This document shows positions 26,817 to 34,908 of a stretch of 64,000 nt of DNA, one piece after another. The position numbers were made by a program, and so were the translations under genes. The stretch is from Naasia sp. (lineage in GTDB: Bacteria > Actinomycetota > Actinomycetes > Actinomycetales > Microbacteriaceae): positions 44,465-108,464 of the forward strand of contig NZ_JAODMK010000036.1 of NCBI RefSeq assembly GCF_025465545.1, given 5' to 3'. The first letter of the stretch is position 1; each line of letters opens with the position of its first letter. Under the pieces are notes generated by a model. That model ran no database searches, was not told the origin of the DNA, and saw only the letters and a list, made by a program, of their open reading frames with translations.

Positions 26817-28271
26817 TCAGGCGCGCACGGCGGCCTTCCCGGCCCGGCCGAAGACGAGACCGCCGGCATCCTCGAGCTTGACGCCCTTCGTCTCGGGCAC
26901 GAAGAAGAAGACGAAGAGCAGCGAGAGGAACGAGGAGACGGCGTAGAGGCCGTAGGTGAAGGCCAGCGAGAACTCGGAGAAGATCGGGAAGCTGACCGTC
27001 ACGAGGAAGTTGGCGATCCACTGGGCCGCTGCGGCCACGCCGAGCGCCTTCGCCCGGATGCGGTTCGGGAAGATCTCGCCGAGCAGCACCCACACGAGCG
27101 GCCCCCACGTCGCGCCGAACGAGACGACGAACAGGTTGGCCGCGATCAGCGCGACGATGCCCCACGGCTGCGGAAGGCTGAGCTTGTTCTCGACGACCTG
27201 CGCTTGGCTGAAGGCGATCGACATCGCCCCCAGGGTGACCGCCATGCCGATCGAGCCGGCGAGCAGCATCGGCCGTCGGCCGACCCTGTCCACGATGGCG
27301 ATGGCGACGAAGGTGACCGCCACGTTGACGACGGAGGAGATGACCGAGATCAGGAACGCGTCCGTGAAGCCCACCGCGCTCCACAGAGTGGTGGAGTAGT
27401 AGAAGATCACGTTGATCCCCACGAACTGCTGGAACACCGACAGGGCCAGACCGACCCAGACGACCGGCGCGAGACCGAGCGCCGGGCCCCGAAGGGACGA
27501 CTTCTTCTCGTTCTCCCGGTCCTCCTCGATGGTGTCGAGGATGCGGCCGACCTCCTCGTCCACCTCGGCCTGCGGCTGCACGGTCCGGAGCACTGCGCGA
27601 GCGCCATCCTCGTCGCCCGTGGCAAGGAGGTAGCGCGGCGACTCCGGAAGGCGGAGGGCGAAGTAGCCGTAGACGACGGAGGGCGCGACACCGACGAGGA
27701 ACATCCACCGCCAGGCCGGCAGGCCGAAGAGCAGCTCCCGGGTCGGGTCCTCGTTGCCGACGCCGGCGAGGAGTGCGTCGGAGAGCAGGGCGGCGAAGAT
27801 GCCCAGGGTGATGGCGAGCTGCTGCAGGGAGGCGAGGCGCCCGCGGACGGCCGCTGGGACGATCTCCGCGATGTAGGTGGGCGCGATCACCGAGGCGACG
27901 CCGATGCCGAAGCCGCCGATCAGGCGCCAGACCATGAAGTCGAGAACCCCGAAGGCGAGACCGGCGCCGATGGAGCTCACGAAGAACAGCACGGCGCCGA
28001 TCAGCATGACCCGCAACCGGCCCAACCGGTCGGCGAGCGCGCCGGCCGCATAGGCGCCGGCGGCGCAGCCGAGGAGTGCGATGGCGACCGCGAAGCCCTG
28101 GACCGCGGCGCCGAGCCCGAACTCCTCGCCGATCGCGTCGACGGCCCCGTTGATCACCGACGAGTCGAAGCCGAAGAGGAAGCCACCCACCGCCGCAGCG
28201 AGCGCGAGCCCGGTGACCCGGCGTCGAAGCTGCGGGTCGATCTGTGCCTGCTCGGTGCGGGATCTTGTCAT
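26817..28271 (-). CDS. MFS sugar porter
   Basis: This is a 484-residue major-facilitator transporter with 12 predicted spans. Sugar-porter family markers are present: LADRLGRLRVMLIGA (the GR-type loop after span 2), LPESPRYLLATGDE at the end of the first half, GINVIFYYSTTLW in span 7, VDRVGRRPMLLAGS in the second half and the C-terminal VPETKGVKLEDAG. It probably takes up a monosaccharide or inositol by proton symport; the exact sugar is not determinable. The ATG at 28271 has GGAGGAG upstream. It lies between rpsB and the M23 gene, where it is not part of the conserved order. Confidence 0.92.
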   Translation of the reverse strand: MTRSRTEQAQIDPQLRRRVTGLALAAAVGGFLFGFDSSVINGAVDAIGEEFGLGAAVQGFAVAIALLGCAAGAYAAGALADRLGRLRVMLIGAVLFFVSSIGAGLAFGVLDFMVWRLIGGFGIGVASVIAPTYIAEIVPAAVRGRLASLQQLAITLGIFAALLSDALLAGVGNEDPTRELLFGLPAWRWMFLVGVAPSVVYGYFALRLPESPRYLLATGDEDGARAVLRTVQPQAEVDEEVGRILDTIEEDRENEKKSSLRGPALGLAPVVWVGLALSVFQQFVGINVIFYYSTTLWSAVGFTDAFLISVISSVVNVAVTFVAIAIVDRVGRRPMLLAGSIGMAVTLGAMSIAFSQAQVVENKLSLPQPWGIVALIAANLFVVSFGATWGPLVWVLLGEIFPNRIRAKALGVAAAAQWIANFLVTVSFPIFSEFSLAFTYGLYAVSSFLSLLFVFFFVPETKGVKLEDAGGLVFGRAGKAAVRA

Positions 28272-28435
28272 CGTGCTCCTCCACCGGCAATCCTTCCACG
28301 CGTGCGCCCCCGTCGGCGCCCCCGGGTTCTCCCCTTGCAGTGCGCCCTTCCTCCCCCGGGCAGCCTCACGCCGTCGTGTCCACCGCTTGAGGGAGACACC
28401 CCCGGGTCCCGACGAGGACGAGCGAGTCTGACGCC

Positions 28436-29041
28436 ATGGATCGAGATTCGGGGAGGACCGCCTGGCGGCTGCGGCGGGCGGGGTCTGCGGTTCTGCTGCT
28501 CGTGGCGCTGACCACGATCGGCGGAACGCCCTCCGCGGCGGCCGCTCCGGCGTCTGCTGCCGGTGCCACTGCTGTCCCTCCTGATGCCGCTGCTGTCAGG
28601 GGAGCACCGCCGGAATGGACCTGGCCGATCGAGGTGCCCCGACCGATCCTGCGCGGCTACTCCGGCCCGGCCACCAGGTATGCCTCCGGTCACCGGGGCA
28701 TCGACATCGCGGCCCCGGTCGGGAGCGCGGTGCACTCACCTGCCGACGGCATCGTGTCGTTCGCCGGCACGGTCGTGGACCGGCCGGTGCTGTCGATCCG
28801 CCACGGCGACGGCCTGGTCTCCAGCTTCGAACCGATCAGCGCGGGAGCAGCCGTCGGAACCTCCGTCGTCGCGGGCCAGGTGGTCGGCACCGTCGCCCCC
28901 TCGTCAGGCCACTGCCCGCCCGGCTGCGTGCACTTCGGGGTCCGCCGCGACGGGGAGTACCTGTCGCCGCTGATGCTGCTCGGCGGCGTGCCCCGGGCGA
29001 TCCTGCTGCCCCTCGACGAGAGTCCTCAGGCCCGCGGATGA
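28436..29041 (+). CDS. secreted M23 (LytM-type) peptidase-like protein
   Basis: This 201-residue protein has an Arg-rich N-terminus and signal peptide (AVLLLVALTTIGGTPSAAAA) followed by a LytM fold. The first zinc-ligand pair is intact (HRGIDIAAPVGS, His and Asp), but the usual HxH of the last motif reads CVHFGVRRDG. The first His is therefore Cys or shifted, and two Cys (HCPPGC) lie just before it. Activity is uncertain: the protein may be a non-catalytic peptidoglycan binder or an activator of another hydrolase. Its last 16 bp overlap the convergent xerC gene. An M23 gene beside xerC and rpsB is a conserved actinobacterial neighbourhood. Confidence 0.87.
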   Translation: MDRDSGRTAWRLRRAGSAVLLLVALTTIGGTPSAAAAPASAAGATAVPPDAAAVRGAPPEWTWPIEVPRPILRGYSGPATRYASGHRGIDIAAPVGSAVHSPADGIVSFAGTVVDRPVLSIRHGDGLVSSFEPISAGAAVGTSVVAGQVVGTVAPSSGHCPPGCVHFGVRRDGEYLSPLMLLGGVPRAILLPLDESPQARG

Positions 29042-29994
29042 GCCTGCTCGTAGGCCCGCTTCAGCCGCTCAGATGACACGTGCGTGTAGATCTGCGTGGT
29101 GCCGAGGCTTGCGTGACCCAGCATCTCCTGCACCGCCCGCAGGTCGGCGCCGCCGTCGAGCAGATGGGTTGCCGCGGTGTGCCGCAAGGTGTGCGGCCCG
29201 GCCGGTCCGGAGCCGGGCACCTCCTGCAGCAGTCCCGCGACGAGCCGATGCACCGATCGCACGCCGAGCCGTCCGCCCCGCTCCCCGAGGAAGAGCGCGG
29301 GCGTGTGCTCGAGGACGAGAGCGTGCCGCCCGGACTGGAGATACCGATCGAGGGCCCGCGCGGCGGGAACCCCGAACGGCACCACCCGCTGCTTGTTGCC
29401 CTTGCCCGTCACGGTGACCGTCAGCCGCTCGCGGTCGAGGTCGTCGACGTCCAGGCCGCACAGTTCGGACACGCGGAGCGCGGACGCGTAGAGCAGCTCC
29501 ACCACCGCGAGATCGCGCAGCGGGGCCGGCGCGCCCTCGGCGGCTCGCTCCTCGAGGCCACGGAGGATGCTGTCGAGCCCGGTGGCCGGGATCACGCGGG
29601 GCAGGGTGCCGTGCGACTTCGGGGCACGGAGCCGGAGCGCGGGATCGATGGGGAGGCTCCCCTGGCGGGCGAGCCAGCCGCTGAATGCCCGCACTGCCGC
29701 GGTCCGACGCGCGAGCGTCGCCCGGGCAAGCCCCTTCTCCGAGGAGTGCCAGAGCCAATCGCGCAGCAGGTCGAGCGTGATCGCGGAGACGTCGTCGTCG
29801 CCACGCCGCCGCGCGAAGCCTTCGAGGTCGGCGAGGTCCGTGGCGTAGCCGCGCACCGTGTTGGCCGAGAACCCGCGCTCCGACGTCAGGTGGGAGGCGA
29901 ACTCCCCCGCGGCGTCGGCGATCTGCACTCCCCCAGGGTGGCCTGCCCTGCGCGCGCGGGCGGCAGCGACACTGCTCCTACTCGAAGAAGCCAT
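29026..29994 (-). CDS. xerC: tyrosine recombinase XerC
   Basis: XerC with XerD resolves chromosome dimers at dif. The 322-residue protein has an N-terminal SAM-like core-binding domain (FASHLTSERGFSANTVRGYA) and a catalytic domain. The latter carries Arg in LYASALRVSELCGL, Lys in GKGNKQRVVPFG, HTLRHTAATHLLDGGADL (HxxR) and LGHASLGTTQIYTHVS with the nucleophile Tyr. Its place next to the M23 gene and near dprA is the housekeeping actinobacterial position, so it is not an island integrase. Its start overlaps the end of the phosphoesterase gene by 17 bp. Confidence 0.93.
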   Translation of the reverse strand: MASSSRSSVAAARARRAGHPGGVQIADAAGEFASHLTSERGFSANTVRGYATDLADLEGFARRRGDDDVSAITLDLLRDWLWHSSEKGLARATLARRTAAVRAFSGWLARQGSLPIDPALRLRAPKSHGTLPRVIPATGLDSILRGLEERAAEGAPAPLRDLAVVELLYASALRVSELCGLDVDDLDRERLTVTVTGKGNKQRVVPFGVPAARALDRYLQSGRHALVLEHTPALFLGERGGRLGVRSVHRLVAGLLQEVPGSGPAGPHTLRHTAATHLLDGGADLRAVQEMLGHASLGTTQIYTHVSSERLKRAYEQAHPRA

Positions 29995-30808
29995 CCGGAA
30001 GGGTGACGACGGCAGGGCTGTCGGCCAGCGGCAGCAGCACGTGGACCACCCGCTCCGGGTAGACCACCGCGAGGGCGATGGACTGCGAGCCGTTCACTCC
30101 GGTGAGTCCCAGATGCGGGGCGTCGATGCGGATCGTGTAGCTCGTGGCCGGCACGACGGACACCGGAACCCCCGCCAGCGTGCCGTTGAGGGAGTAGTGC
30201 AGGTGGCCGCTGAGGATCGCCCGGACGTCGGAGCCCTCCACGGCGGCGGCGAGCGCGTCTGCCGATCGCAGCTGGAACGGGTCGAGCACCCGGACGGTGG
30301 TGGGCAGGGGCGGATGGTGCAGGGTGAGGATCGTGCCGTGCGGGGCGGGCTGCGAGAGCACTCGGCGCAGCCAGGTGAGCTGCTCGTCGTCGACGTCGCC
30401 GTGCCCCTGGTCCGGCACCGACGTGTCGAGCGCGACGATCCGCAGGCCGTTCACCTCGATGACCGAATCGAGGGGGCTCGTCGTCGGCTCCTCGCCGAGG
30501 AGACCCTCCCGGAGCGGGCCGCGGGAGTCGTGGTTCCCGGCGACCCAGACGATCGGGCAGCCGAGCCGCTCGGCGGCGGGCTCCATGATCTCCCGCACTC
30601 GGAGATAGGCGTCCAGCTCGCCGCGATCCGCGATGTCCCCGCTGTGCACGATCGCGTCGAGCCGCATCTGCGAGTCCTCGAGACGGCGCATCGCCTGCTG
30701 CAGGAGCGAGACGGTGTCGACGACGCCGTGCAGCGGCTCCCCGCCGGCCAGCAGGTGGGTGTCGCTGAGATGGGCGATCACGTGGGTCGGAGGGGAATCG
30801 ATCGGCAC
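29978..30808 (-). CDS. metallophosphoesterase (CpdA/3',5'-cyclic-nucleotide phosphodiesterase-like)
   Basis: This is a 276-residue calcineurin-like phosphoesterase. The metal-binding motifs appear in order: AHLSDTHLL (DxH), DAIVHSGDIADRG (GDxxD-type), VWVAGNHDSRG (GNHD), TLHHPPLP, and ILSGHLHYSLNG (GHxH). This set matches class III phosphodiesterases of the CpdA/Rv0805 group, which hydrolyse cyclic nucleotides or other phosphodiesters in vitro; the physiological substrate is not clear. The start is GTG at 30808. It overlaps xerC by 17 bp and is divergent from the MOSC gene. Confidence 0.9.
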   Translation of the reverse strand: MPIDSPPTHVIAHLSDTHLLAGGEPLHGVVDTVSLLQQAMRRLEDSQMRLDAIVHSGDIADRGELDAYLRVREIMEPAAERLGCPIVWVAGNHDSRGPLREGLLGEEPTTSPLDSVIEVNGLRIVALDTSVPDQGHGDVDDEQLTWLRRVLSQPAPHGTILTLHHPPLPTTVRVLDPFQLRSADALAAAVEGSDVRAILSGHLHYSLNGTLAGVPVSVVPATSYTIRIDAPHLGLTGVNGSQSIALAVVYPERVVHVLLPLADSPAVVTLPDGFFE

Positions 30809-30851
30809 GAGGCAACGCTACCGACCCGGAGCGACACCGTAGACTCCCGCG

Positions 30852-31400
30852 ATGGCCTCCCTCCTCGCCGCGTGCGTCGTCTCCCAGCTCCGGCCCGACT
30901 CCGGCAGCGAGGGGACCACCGCCATCGACAAGCGGTCGGTCGCCGGTCCGGTCAGGGTCGGCCGGTTCGGGCTGCGCTCCGACGTGCAGGTGAGCCGCAA
31001 GCACCACGGCGGGCTGGAGCAGGCGGTGTACGCGTACTCGGAGGAGGACGCGGAGTACTGGGAGGGCGAGCTCGGTCGCGCCCTCTGGCCGGGCTGGTTC
31101 GGCGAGAACCTCAGGGTCGAGGGCCTGCCCACGACCGGGGCACGCGCGGGAGAGCGCTGGAGAATCGGCAGCGTGGTGCTCGAGGCGACCGTTCCCCGCA
31201 CGCCCTGCATGACCTTCGCCCGCTGGGTGGGAGGCCCCGAAGCGAAGGGCTGGGTCAAGCGCTTCAGCGACGCTGGGCGCCTCGGCGCCTACTTCCGGGT
31301 GCTCAAGACCGGGTCGATCGAGGCGGGATCCGCCATCGAGGTGACTGCAGCGCCTGCGGGCGCACCCTCGATGCTCGAGATCTACCGCTCCAACCCGTAG
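30852..31400 (+). CDS. MOSC domain protein
   Basis: This is a 182-residue MOSC protein, a sulfur-carrier fold related to the C-terminal domain of molybdenum-cofactor sulfurase and to YiiM. Family features are KRSVAGPVRVGRFGLRSDVQ, the GWFGENLRVEGLP segment and the conserved Cys in TVPRTPCMTFARWVGG that would carry persulfide. YiiM-like members reduce N-hydroxylated compounds with Moco, but no electron-transfer domain is fused here. It starts with ATG at 30852, divergent from the phosphoesterase, and converges with csoR. Confidence 0.9.
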   Translation: MASLLAACVVSQLRPDSGSEGTTAIDKRSVAGPVRVGRFGLRSDVQVSRKHHGGLEQAVYAYSEEDAEYWEGELGRALWPGWFGENLRVEGLPTTGARAGERWRIGSVVLEATVPRTPCMTFARWVGGPEAKGWVKRFSDAGRLGAYFRVLKTGSIEAGSAIEVTAAPAGAPSMLEIYRSNP

Positions 31401-31433
31401 GCGCTCAGGCGAGCGCCGCGCAATTGCCGCCGG

Positions 31434-31742
31434 TCAGGAGCGGACGAGCCGCGCGATCGCCTGCGATGCCTCGCGGAGCTTCTCATCGGCCACCGCGCCT
31501 CCGCCGACCGCCGCCTCGACGACGCAGTGGTTCAGGTGGTCATCGAGGAGCCCGAGCGCGACGGACTGCAGCGCCTTCGTCATCGCGGACACCTGCGTGA
31601 GGATGTCGATGCAGTACTTCTCGTCGTCGACCATCTTCTGCAGGCCCCGAGCCTGGCCCTCGATCCGGCGCAGCCGCGCCAGGTAGTCGTCCTTGTTGGA
31701 GATGTAGCCGTGCGCGGATGCGTCGACTGCCTCGTGATCCAC
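31434..31742 (-). CDS. csoR: CsoR-family copper-sensing repressor
   Basis: CsoR represses copper-efflux genes and releases DNA when it binds Cu(I). The 102-residue, all-helical protein has YLARLRRIEGQARGLQKMVD for DNA binding and the Cu(I) ligand set Cys-His-Cys: Cys in KYCIDIL and His/Cys in DDHLNHCVVEA. The GTG start at 31742 has AAGGAG at a spacing of 6. It is divergent from the copper ATPase gene, and the perfect palindrome between them is the expected operator, so it probably controls both itself and the ATPase. Confidence 0.92.
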   Translation of the reverse strand: MDHEAVDASAHGYISNKDDYLARLRRIEGQARGLQKMVDDEKYCIDILTQVSAMTKALQSVALGLLDDHLNHCVVEAAVGGGAVADEKLREASQAIARLVRS

Positions 31743-31790
31743 GTGGATCTCCTTCCGCCGGGTGCGGCCGTCCGATCCGCACCGCTTGCA

Positions 31791-31811
31791 CTATACCCCC
31801 AGGGGGTATAG
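31791..31811. promoter_or_regulatory. CsoR operator palindrome
   Basis: This is a perfect 21-bp palindrome, CTATACCCCC-A-GGGGGTATAG, with 10-bp arms around one base. The TAnnCCCC/GGGGnnTA layout is the known CsoR operator type. TATAGT, a -10-like element, lies at its right edge on the plus strand (31807-31812), and its mirror lies on the minus strand. TTGCAC at 31786-31791 may be a -35 with a short 15-bp spacer. Binding here would block both csoR and the ATPase gene. Confidence 0.85.
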
Positions 31812-31850
31812 TGACGGAACGGGCATGTTCGGCGAGCACGGGAGACGGCA

Positions 31851-34619
31851 GTGGACGAGACGCGGCGCGAGTCGACGCACGGCGACATCCGATCGGCGGA
31901 GGCGTCCGGCACCGAGGGCATGGGCGCCGACGGCGGGCATGAGCACGGCAGGCCGGCTCCTTCGCGTACCGCCGAGGGCACCTTCGAGGCGCGCGAGGCA
32001 CTGCGGGCGAAGCACCGCCGCGATCGCGCCGCCGATCGAGCACGGCACGGCTCCCGACTGCAGCCGGATTTCTCCTCCGCGGGTTCCGCTTCGGTCAGCG
32101 ATGACGCGGCGCTGGAGGAGCGACCCGGCGCCGAGCCGACGTCGTCGGACCGGGGGGACGACCGTGCACAGCTCGCAGAGGCGGCTTCGGCCGGTCAGGC
32201 CGACGCTCAGCGGTCCGGGACTCCGGGCGCGCCCCATGGGCACGCTCCCGCGTCGGGTCGTCGCGCCGGCCGCGACCTCCATGCCGGCCACTCGGGATCC
32301 CGGGCGGCCGCGTCCGCTCGCCCAGAGGCGTCTGCCCTCCACTCCGGACACGACGGCCCAACGCGTCACTCCGGGCACGGGGACGTTCCTGCGCGTCCCA
32401 ACCACGCCCCCAGCCATGACCTGGCATCTCGCGCAGCAGACGCGCAGGCCGTCCGCGCCCCCCATGCCGGGCACTCGGCCCCCGCAGATGATTCCGGCCA
32501 TGAGGGACACGCGGACCACCCCGGGCACGGTGACCAGGAGAACCATGCGGGGCATGCAGGCCATGCCGGGCACGGTGACCACGAGAACCATGCGGGGCAT
32601 GCAGGCCATGCCGGGCATGCCGGGCATGGAGGCCACGGCGACCATGCGGCGATGTTCCGCAACCGGTTCCGGCTGAGCCTCGTCCTCGCGGTGCCGGTGG
32701 TGTTCTTCAGCCCGATGTTCTCGGACATCCTCGGCTACGCCCGGCCGTCCTTCGCCGGGGCGGAGTGGATCTCCCCGCTCCTCGGCACGGTGATCTTCTT
32801 CTACGGCGGCTGGCCGTTCCTCACCGGGCTGGTCGCCGAGGTCCGGCTGCGCCAGCCCGGCATGATGACGCTGATCGCCATGGCGATCACTGTGGCGTTC
32901 GTCGCGAGTTGGATCACCTCCCTCCGGCTCTTCGGGCTCGAGCTGGACTTCTGGTGGGAGCTGGCGCTCCTCATCGTGATCATGCTGCTCGGGCACTGGC
33001 TCGAGATGCGGGCACTCGGCGCCGCCTCAGGAGCCCTCGACGCGCTCGCCGCGCTGCTCCCCGACCGAGCGGTGCGGGTTGACGGGGACGACCTCACCGA
33101 GGTGCCCTTGGCGGACCTCGCGGTCGGCGACGTCGTGCTGGTGCGTCCCGGCGCCCGAGTGCCGGCGGACGGCACCGTCATCGACGGCACGGCCGAGATC
33201 GACGAGTCGATGATCACCGGCGAATCGCGGCCGGTGGCGCGGTCGGTGGGGGCCTCGGTCGTCGCGGGCACAATCGCCACGGACAGTGCGGTGCGCGTGC
33301 GGGTGACCGCCCTCGGTGACGACACCGCGCTCGCCGGGATCCAGCGCCTCGTCGCGCAGGCGCAGGCCTCGTCGTCCCGCGCGCAGGCGCTGGCGGACCG
33401 TGCCGCGGCGCTGCTGTTCTACTTCGCGGCCGGGTCCGGCGTTCTCACGTTCGGCGTCTGGCTGCTCCTCGGCAGTCCGGGCGACGCGATCACCCGCACG
33501 GTGACCGTGCTCGTCATCGCCTGCCCGCACGCGCTCGGCCTCGCGATCCCGCTCGTCATCGCCCTCTCCACCGAGCGGGCGGCCCGAGCCGGCGTGCTGG
33601 TCACCAGCAGGCTCGCGCTCGAGCGGATGCGGACCGTCGACACCGTGCTGTTCGACAAGACCGGCACCCTCACCCGTGGTGAGCCGGGCGTCACGGGCAT
33701 CGCCCTGGCACCGGGGGAGGACCGCGGCGCCGTCCTCGGCCTCGCGGCGGCGCTCGAACGGTCGAGCGAGCACCCGGTCGCGCGGGCGGTCGTGCGGGCC
33801 GCCGACGAGGCCGACGGCGTTCCCCCGGTGCCGGTCGTCGACTTCCGGGCGCTTCCCTCGCTGGGCGTGGAGGGCCGCGTCGATGGGCGACTGGTGGCGG
33901 TGGGCGGTCCCCGCCTGCTTCGCGAGCGCGCTGCGACGGCACCGGCAGATCTCTCGACGGCCGCGGCCGCCTGGGAGGCGGAGGGCGCCGCCGTGCTCTA
34001 CCTTCTCGACGGCGGCGCGGTGCGGGCGGCCTTCGCCGTCCGGGACGAGGTCCGCCCGGAGTCCCGGGAGGCGGTCGCGGCCCTGCAGCGCCGCGGCATC
34101 AGGGTGGCGATGATCACCGGCGACTCCCGCTCGGTCGCCGAGTCGGTCGGCGCGCAGCTGGGGCTCGACGAGGTGTTCGCGGAGGTCCGGCCTCAGGACA
34201 AGGACGCCAAGGTGGCGGAGCTCCAGCAGCGCGGCCGCAAGGTGGCCATGGTGGGCGATGGAGTGAACGACGCCCCCGCCCTCGCCCGAGCCGATGTCGG
34301 CATCGCGATCGGCGCGGGAACGGACGTCGCGATCGAGTCGGCGGGTGTCGTGCTCGCGGGCAGCGATCCGCGGGCGGTGCTCTCGGTGATCGAGCTGTCC
34401 CGGGCGAGCTACCGCAAGATGGTGCAGAACCTGGCCTGGGCCACCGGCTACAACCTGCTCTCGGTGCCGCTCGCAGCGGGGATCCTGGCGGGCGTCGGCT
34501 TCGTCCTCTCCCCCGCCGCCGGTGCGGTGCTCATGTCGCTGTCCACGATCGTGGTCGCGCTGAACGCCCAGCTGCTGCGCCGGATCCGCCTCGACCCGGA
34601 GGAGCTGGCGCGCGCCTGA
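31851..34619 (+). CDS. copper-translocating P-type ATPase (CopB-like) with a His-rich N-terminus
   Basis: This is a P1B ATPase of 922 residues that expels copper across the membrane. The first ~265 residues are hydrophilic and His-rich (HAGHAGHAGHGDHENHAGHA), with no CxxC heavy-metal domain. The pump core follows: two membrane spans from FRLSLVLAVPVVFFSPMF onward, TGES (about 457), the CPH motif in IACPHALGLAIP (Cys558), phosphorylation site DKTGTLTRG (Asp602), SSEHPVARAV for nucleotide binding and GDGVNDAPAL. CPH instead of CPC marks the P1B-3/CopB type. GTG at 31851 has GGAG 6 bp upstream and is controlled by the adjacent CsoR palindrome. Its last 137 bp are duplicated at 54932-55068. Confidence 0.93.
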   Translation: MDETRRESTHGDIRSAEASGTEGMGADGGHEHGRPAPSRTAEGTFEAREALRAKHRRDRAADRARHGSRLQPDFSSAGSASVSDDAALEERPGAEPTSSDRGDDRAQLAEAASAGQADAQRSGTPGAPHGHAPASGRRAGRDLHAGHSGSRAAASARPEASALHSGHDGPTRHSGHGDVPARPNHAPSHDLASRAADAQAVRAPHAGHSAPADDSGHEGHADHPGHGDQENHAGHAGHAGHGDHENHAGHAGHAGHAGHGGHGDHAAMFRNRFRLSLVLAVPVVFFSPMFSDILGYARPSFAGAEWISPLLGTVIFFYGGWPFLTGLVAEVRLRQPGMMTLIAMAITVAFVASWITSLRLFGLELDFWWELALLIVIMLLGHWLEMRALGAASGALDALAALLPDRAVRVDGDDLTEVPLADLAVGDVVLVRPGARVPADGTVIDGTAEIDESMITGESRPVARSVGASVVAGTIATDSAVRVRVTALGDDTALAGIQRLVAQAQASSSRAQALADRAAALLFYFAAGSGVLTFGVWLLLGSPGDAITRTVTVLVIACPHALGLAIPLVIALSTERAARAGVLVTSRLALERMRTVDTVLFDKTGTLTRGEPGVTGIALAPGEDRGAVLGLAAALERSSEHPVARAVVRAADEADGVPPVPVVDFRALPSLGVEGRVDGRLVAVGGPRLLRERAATAPADLSTAAAAWEAEGAAVLYLLDGGAVRAAFAVRDEVRPESREAVAALQRRGIRVAMITGDSRSVAESVGAQLGLDEVFAEVRPQDKDAKVAELQQRGRKVAMVGDGVNDAPALARADVGIAIGAGTDVAIESAGVVLAGSDPRAVLSVIELSRASYRKMVQNLAWATGYNLLSVPLAAGILAGVGFVLSPAAGAVLMSLSTIVVALNAQLLRRIRLDPEELARA
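32521..32610 (+). repeat. two tandem 45-bp repeats inside the His-rich region
   Basis: Units 32521-32565 and 32566-32610 are identical except for one base. Each encodes 15 residues of the form (P/A)GHGD(Q/H)ENHAGHAGH. Unit length is a multiple of three, so copy number can change without breaking the frame. Shorter CATGCCGGG-type repeats continue to about 32640. The repeat expands a likely metal-buffering tail. Confidence 0.9.
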
Positions 34620-34775
34620 GGGCGATCAACCGAGGGCCAGGACCAGTGCGAGACCCGCGAGGGCCACCGACACCGGCCACCGACACCGGCACCATCATGA
34701 TGCGCTCGCGCCTGCTGCGCGACAGCGCGTTCAGAGCGATGCCGAGGACCAGGTACCCGGCGATGACCCACATCG
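34483..34775 (+). repeat. left direct repeat flanking the 20-kb insertion
   Basis: These 293 bp match 54932-55211 (280 bp) with four substitutions and one 13-bp length difference. The repeat covers the last 137 bp of the copper ATPase gene, the short intergenic gap and the 3' part of a convergent membrane-protein gene. In this copy GGCCACCGACACC is tandemly duplicated, which accounts for the 13 bp. Sequence identity stops at 34775, where the insertion begins. Confidence 0.93.
34626..34775 (-). pseudogene. truncated, frameshifted 3' fragment of the membrane-protein gene
   Basis: On the minus strand this fragment matches the C-terminal ~46 codons of the intact gene at 55075-55449 (WVIAGYLVLGIALNALSRSR, then RRERIMMVPVSV). 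The 13-bp tandem duplication shifts the frame, so the normal end is lost. The 5' part is absent because the insertion begins at its edge. It has no start of its own in the conserved part and is not expected to be functional. Confidence 0.88.
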
Positions 34776-34908
34776 ATCAAAAGGGATCAGGATCGCCGCG
34801 CACACCAGCACGGTGCGGGCGTTCGCTCGCCGAGTTCTGATCGGCCCGCTGTGAGAGGCCGCTCAGAGCAAGTGATGGTCCGGTCGGCCGTCCGTGTCGC
34901 CCGCCTTC

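Noticed and set aside
29026..29994. XerC as integrase of the neighbouring island
   Set aside because: It is in the conserved actinobacterial dprA-xerC-rpsB neighbourhood, lies about 5 kb outside the left repeat and has housekeeping XerC features.
32461..32640. Possible CRISPR array or non-coding tandem repeats
   Set aside because: The repeats are contiguous without unique spacers and are in frame within the His-rich part of the ATPase.
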